Shown here one piece after another: positions 58,565-64,000 of a stretch of DNA of 64,000 bases. The translations under genes and the position numbers were made by a program. Every line of letters begins with the position of its first letter. Position 1 is the first letter of the stretch. Source of the stretch: Balanoglossus misakiensis (Eukaryota > Hemichordata); contig CM082590.2 of assembly GCA_040954595.2 (NCBI GenBank), positions 5,270,001-5,334,000 of the forward strand. The letters run 5' to 3'. Below the pieces are notes generated by a model, which saw only the letters and a list, made by a program, of their open reading frames with translations, searched no databases and had not been told where the DNA came from.

Positions 58565-61500
58565 GGTTACGTTATTGACATTGTGTTGGAATACTTTAAG
58601 AATCTGGATCAGTAGCACCGCTTTAGAGTTGAACAAGTCAGCTTCGCAAATGTTCTATAATGGCGATGTCGCCTGTCTGATCAGATGATGATGACAACCA
58701 GTTGGGGAAAAACCCCGATAAATAAGGAAGTAATGGAGACAAAAAAGTAATGACAAGAGTTGGGTCAAAGTTCACGACGCCATAAAAGTTCAGCATATCC
58801 ACTGCAATACTGCGGTGATGTCACAGCAGAATTCCTGGGTTAATTGTTTCTGTTTAAATCACTAAACTAGTTGGCACATTAAACAACAATTTGAATATTA
58901 TGTTCTATGACAGTATGAGCAGTGGAATGGAGTGGCCTATTCCCACTTCACAAGCTTCAGTACAGGACATAGTCTCATTTTGCAAATTCTTCTTGCGTTC
59001 GCCACTGGCGGTGTGAGAATGCGAGGAGCGAAACCGAAAGTGTCAGGGGAGAACACAGTCGCATAAGGATTGTGTTGTGTTTACACAACGATCACTTCTG
59101 ACACTTTTCTGTGTCATAGGCGATCGACGTGTTATACAATTCAAACCCCCATGCGACTATGGGGGAGAATCACTGCATTCCATTGTGATGACGTATACAA
59201 ACGACATGCAATGAATTCAAATATTACAAAATACACTTGACCTAGTTGGCTTTCAGTCAATTATGCGTGTTGTGCCAGACAGTATGTGACTGACCGACAG
59301 TTGAACCGTCCTACTTCACAGCCCAGTGCAGTTTCATATATCATATACATGTACTGTGCTGTCAACTTCAGCAGTGCCTGTAATCATGTGATTGTGAGTG
59401 TATATCATGGCACGTCTACGACTACATTTACAATCGAGGATTTTGTTTCGTTTGTCAGTTGTGGGTGATTTCCTGTGAGTGTTTAGAAATTTAGTATTTC
59501 CCGTCTTTGCAAATTGGCATTTTTCCCAATATGTAGCATTATATCCAAATACCACATTCTTGCCAACTGTGTCTTTAAATTTGGAATTGTTGCATGAGAG
59601 ATTGAAAATCAGAGTATATTATATAAAAAAGAATCCACTCTCATACAATCAATTTTAAGTGGTCAATGACTTTTAATGTACTGTACATTAAAATAAAAGA
59701 TAGAATTCATAAGATGTAGAAGTAGTAAAACTTTTCTAATATATAATTCAAGTGACCATCCAAAATAATCTATAAACTCAAAAATCTCTGGTAGAATGAA
59801 GCTGAAGCAAGTGCTGGCAATTAATGATTTATTTCAAACTTATATTTTTAATCATTTCATCACCATGGTTTAGCTTAAATAAATTGTCTTCTATAGTAAA
59901 ATTGGACCTCTATAGAAGGAAATGGGGTTAGAAGAATTAAGGTAGTCTTGTACCTTGAAAAATAAAGTCTTAAATTTAGACCCAAAAAATTGTGTCATGG
60001 TGCAAATTTTAAATGAGAGAACAAGACTAAGTCAAGTTTGAAATTCATAGTGGCCACCAATGTCAGTGTAAGCTCAATAGAGAATAGTTGCAGAAGTGAT
60101 TTTTATGAAAACATACCTGAGTTTTTGATAGAGCTGTTTAGAATATTACTGCTCTAACAATTTTTAATTTGAGACAATTTTATCATGCAACTTTTACGGT
60201 GAATAATTAACTTTTTTAAAAATTTTGAGTATTCATGTAAATATGAACTCAATTTTTAGAATGATTTTGAAGGTGCATGTTAAAAACCAAACATGAGAAG
60301 CAAGTGGGAATAGTTCATGTCTTGTATTGCAATAATTTGGCGGCCCATGTTCCACTCGGGGGGAAAATGCCAACGAAGGAGACACACATATACACAAAAG
60401 ATTGCAAAAGTAAACGATTTATTTTAAAAACATCAAGGATTAAAAAACACAAAAATCCTTCTGGCAGTGAAGAAGCAGTAAAAGTCTTCATTAAAAAGAT
60501 TTCTAAAATCTGCAGTTGATGAAACTGCATTGCACAGGATTGGTAAAATTTGTAATATTCATATCCAAGACAAGGTCGGTTCAACCCCACATAGAAAACA
60601 ACAGGTTTGGACTGAACCATTGTGGTGAAAGGGTACAAAGCACCCAAGTTTCCACAAAACATAAGTTGTGATCTGTGAAAATCAACAAGATTTCATTGGC
60701 AGGCTCCTGTAAGCTTTGCAGACTGTTACTTTAAAATTCTCATTTATAAAAATGGACTTGCAGGGCAATCACACGCTGACCATCAAATTCAGTGTAACTT
60801 TCATTAAGGATGTACAACTGATAAAAGTGAAAGTATTGTCATTTTTATGGTGGATTTTAAGTTGCCCAGGCTTTTCTAAGTGTACCAAAAATCTGTAACA
60901 AAATATAGGGGTCACTGTGCTTGTTTTTGAAATACAAAGCTGTGAATTTAGTCAAACTTAAAAACAGCTGAGTAAGTTTTTTTACCATTGGGTGTCTATG
61001 GCCAAAAAAGTTATTTCAAAATTGAGTGTGTGCATGGTGACCACAATATTTTGTTTGAGTTCTGATTTTAATTTCCATGAAATGACGATAGTAGAAGTGC
61101 GTTTTCCGGGAATTCCCAATGTAATCCTCTGGGAGAGACAAATTCCATGTGCTCCAAGTTTGCATACATCCTTAACTGACCATCAGCACCAATGCTGCAA
61201 TAGAACAGAAGTGTATGGTTAGAAATTGAGCATTTCAGACCCTAATTGCTCTAGCCCTGGACTGGTCATTAATTCAACATATATTGAAAACTATAAGTAT
61301 CTTTTCTATAAACACCGAGAAATTGACAACTAACAATGTTTCAGAGACCAAAAATAGATTTAAGGGGACCTATTGCTTGCAAGGCTGGTTCATTTAAAGT
61401 CCCAAATTGCTGCTATTTCTTGCAATATTTTTGATTTACTTCAAACTGTGAATAGGCCATTTAAAGGGTCAAAGTCTCTCCCTCACTGCCATTTTCCCAT

Positions 61501-62025
61501 CAATTATGTTTGATATACGACGCCGCTTATATTAGAGTACATGTGTATATATGTAGTGAATGAACGTTCGACCACACACAACTTCCATCCCACTTGTATG
61601 AGATGAGGGTAAAATTTGGCCCAAAATGAATAAATTGTGGAGAACGATTATTTATTTTGGCAATTTTTTTCACTCCTGTGTCTACAAGCGGGATAGAAGG
61701 TGTATGTCCTGTTTGTAGGATGAGAGTAAAAATGTCACCAAAATGAATAAACGGTAAACACCGATTATTCATTTTATCGAGTGTTTCACTCTGCTCATGT
61801 GAGTTGTGTGTGGAAGTTATTACGATTTTGTTGATCAACTGAAATTAATTTCATTTGGTCAGGCTATGTATGTCATCCCCACAAATCTCGAGGATGCACT
61901 GTTACTCAGGGGTCATGAAAGTGGCCTATTCAATTTACTGACACTCTAATGCAATGCAAGTGAATGGGCGTATTCATCTGTAAGTTTCTGTTCAAAAGTT
62001 CTACAACCAGATACACAGGACTTAC
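58565..62025. other. ROCO 5' flank and possible hnRNP 3' region
   Basis: AT-rich sequence. 58980-59160 is GC-richer and includes a loose inverted repeat (GAAAGTGTCAG ... CTGACACTTTTC), a place where the ROCO promoter might lie. 59848-59938 and 60590-60634 are diverged copies of the 63151 element. No further exon of the hnRNP gene was found. Confidence 0.4.
61450..61640. repeat. Left arm of long inverted repeat around the hnRNP exon
   Basis: GAATGAACGTTCGACCACAC and flanking ~170 bases are the reverse complement, with scattered mismatches, of 62285-62460. Diverged further copies (61640-61830) follow directly. Confidence 0.7.
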
Positions 62026-62169
62026 CTCCATACGGACCACCGCTCTGACGACCACTGCCACCGTAACCACCAGAACCACCACCGCTGCCCCTCACTGGTC
62101 CAAAATTTGACTGTCCACTGGCATAATTGCTTCCAAAGTCATTGTAGTTTCCACTACTGTTGCTATACC
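62026..62169 (-). CDS. hnRNP A1/A2B1-like, glycine-rich tail exon with PY-NLS
   Basis: 144-bp internal exon with an AAAG acceptor and a GTAAG donor. It reads GYSNSSGNYNDFGSNYAS, then GQSNFGPVRGSGGGSGGYGG and SGRQSGGPYGG. NYNDFG and FGP(V/M)(R/K)G...GGPYGG are the diagnostic tail of hnRNP A1/A2B1 proteins. The second half corresponds to the M9 PY-type nuclear localisation signal read by transportin, and the whole is a low-complexity prion-like domain. These proteins bind RNA in the nucleus and control splicing and transport. RRM exons must lie upstream beyond 64000, and the last coding exon was not found. Confidence 0.85.
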
Positions 62170-62284
62170 CTTTAATTTAGAAAAAAAAAACAATAGAAAT
62201 GCATTATCATAACAATAGTACTATGCAAAATACCTTGAATTGTTTTACCTGTTGAAAAAACTCGAGAAAATGAATATCAGTCTC

Positions 62285-62460
62285 TAAAATTTATGCATTT
62301 TGGACCAGATTTTACTCTCAACTCTCATATCATACAAGGGGGATGGAAGTTGTGTGTGGTTGAACGTTCATTCATTACATATACACATGTACAGTGTCTT
62401 GTATCAAACATAATTAATGGAAAAAAAGGGCAGCGAAAGAGAGACTTTATCCCTTTAATG
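62285..62460. repeat. Right arm of long inverted repeat around the hnRNP exon
   Basis: Plus-strand partner of 61450-61640 (GGATGGAAGTTGTGTGTGG, TATCAAACATAATTAATGG). The two arms lie in the introns on either side of the exon at 62026-62169, with about 650 bases between them. Confidence 0.7.
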
Positions 62461-64000
62461 TTCAGTCAATCTAGACAAGAGGGACCCAAAGTTAAGGGAC
62501 TTTCAAAAATTGGACTTTATAGACAGGTGGCCTTTATAGACGGGTTGATTAATATACATGTTTATATTAAAATCTTGGAAATGACGAAATTCTACAGCCA
62601 AATTCAGATTCGAATACACACCTTGAAATGGTTGGCTGCCTGTTTCAATCCAACATCAGTATCCAAATTTTGAACTCAAGCAATTTGGCTGTGAAGTGCA
62701 GCCATGTTGAACAAGACACAAGCCTTCTCAAAAGAGGATGATGTCATACCTATACAAAACAAGAAAAATACAAGATTGAATCATTCATATGGATTACATT
62801 ATGTTGTCCCCCAAAATAATATGTGCTGTTCTGATTAGTACCATACTGTTAAAGAGTGATGAGGAATGATCAAATTAATTATTTTTGGATTTAATTTATA
62901 TTTCTTGTGGTGGCTGGGAACACAGTTTACTCTGTAGAACAACTTTACAGTGAAAGAGTTTTAAACTGCGCCCTGTCGAATTATACCATGGAAGTTTTTG
63001 AGTGAGATGTGATGTACCAGTGGTTGGGTATACTTAGACAACAAGATTATCAAGTGAACCACAGGAAATAAAAACCACAGGTAGTGTTTCATATATCTTT
63101 GAAATACAGTAGAAGGAGATCATATAACCTATTTCTCACAACTTTTTGGTTTAACCCTTTCACCCCCAGTTCCCTCTATAGAGGTCCAACTTTATTATAG
63201 AAAACAATGGGTTTGGACTGAACCATGGTGGTGAAAGGGTTAAACCCGAGTGGACAGACCTGCAATGCACAAAATCAGGGTTGAAAGTGTTCAGAGTTTG
63301 ATACATGTATTACATATACGAATTCTTTGCCATGATACATGTACGTGTGAAACATATATTGTATCATCTCCCTATTTAAAATCAGTGTGCCCTCTAAGCC
63401 CATATGACGCGCCACTGACTCAACAAACTCACTTGAGATTCAAGAAAATTATCCACTATACATGAAAAGGTATAGGGCTGACTCAGAGAAATTGTTCAGA
63501 AACTTGAATATCAATTTTGGAATATTTTGTTTGGCTCAGGCTGATATCTTTTACTTGTGGGAAGAGGCAACAGCATAAGAATACCGTACAGCATGAAGTA
63601 AAAAGTGTCAAGGTACCATACATTTGATTTGAATCAGATTGTGATAATAGATAATTTTTACTATTTGACAAATTGACTTACCCATGTTGCATCATCATTA
63701 TCTGTGTTCCTTCACCACAGTTGATCAGATAACGGCAACTAGAACAACAAAATATACGTACCATGTGTCAAATCCCTTTTTTATAGTCTTTGAAAAACTA
63801 TCACTAGGGAAGGATATGGTACAATTAGCGTTGCTACCTATGATTTTTTGGTGTGAAAATTGTTTTACAGTTGCATGATGAAGTAAATATGGATGATCCA
63901 CTTCACAGGAACATTGCATGATTTAACTGAACTGTCATTTGCAGTACTTATTTTTGTGACCTTACTCTCTGAAAGTTGAATGTATCAGACATCATGTCAG
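62461..64000. other. Probable intron of the hnRNP gene, no further exon
   Basis: Apart from the MITE at 63151 no feature is evident. A GTAAG-like site on the minus strand near 63680 follows only about 30 bases with no glycine-rich coding, so I do not call an exon. Confidence 0.45.
63151..63243. mobile_element. 93-bp TTAA-bounded near-palindromic MITE
   Basis: Begins TTAACCCTTTCACC and ends GGTGAAAGGGTTAA, so both termini carry TTAA and CCCTTTCACC inverted repeats. The interior includes CTCTATAGAGG. Diverged or partial copies lie at 59848-59938 (opposite orientation) and 60590-60634. TTAA again fits piggyBac-type targeting. Confidence 0.7.

Noticed and set aside
1-64000. CRISPR arrays, bacterial-type operons, rRNA or tRNA genes
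   Set aside because: The window is animal DNA. I saw no spacer-repeat arrays, no operon-like gene packing and no cloverleaf or box A/B pattern I could support.

Overview
The window is an AT-rich piece of an animal nuclear genome. It has GT-AG introns, very short coding exons in a sea of repeats, a Ty3/gypsy element, many MITE-like insertions and microsatellites. The gene content (an ankyrin-ROC-COR-death-domain protein and an hnRNP A/B exon) and the repeat style suggest a marine deuterostome invertebrate (hemichordate, cephalochordate or echinoderm). That placement is inference; the species cannot be named from sequence alone.

Layout. 1-9418: head-to-tail array of ~1.2-1.65 kb repeat units, with a higher-order A-B dimer seen twice (4067-6725 and 6726-9418) and 17 exact copies of a DR1 nuclear-receptor motif. 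9418-26790: a second, different repeat block made of large tandem segmental duplications (units at 9418, 15704 and 19065, then a degenerate tail), each copy carrying different transposon insertions, so that 'empty sites' can be read by comparing copies. 26852-28734: a 1.9 kb interval bounded by a perfect 34-bp inverted repeat, holding a promoter-like region, a possible short transcription unit and a 330-bp foldback element. 28740-34356: mostly non-coding, with a possible LTR-element remnant (29.5-30.4 kb), poly-G/poly-C tracts and a TTAA-flanked MITE.

34357-58564 (minus strand): one well-supported multi-exon gene of about 911 codons: a short start exon, five 99-bp phase-0 ankyrin-repeat exons, a 57-bp capping exon, three exons plus part of a fourth for the ROC GTPase domain, then COR and a C-terminal death domain. 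The order matches DAPK1 without its kinase. One ankyrin exon lies inside a ~3 kb segment duplicated about 10.5-10.9 kb apart within the gene; the two copies differ by 14 bases of which 13 change amino acids. A degenerate gypsy retrotransposon (42946-47353, minus strand, 5-bp target duplication, 142-bp LTR) sits between the copies, itself interrupted by a nested insertion in the integrase.

58565-64000: upstream flank of that gene, then one minus-strand exon (62026-62169) coding for the glycine-rich tail and PY-type nuclear localisation signal of an hnRNP A1/A2B1-like protein. The exon is enclosed by two long inverted intronic repeats. Several short TTAA-bounded elements lie nearby.
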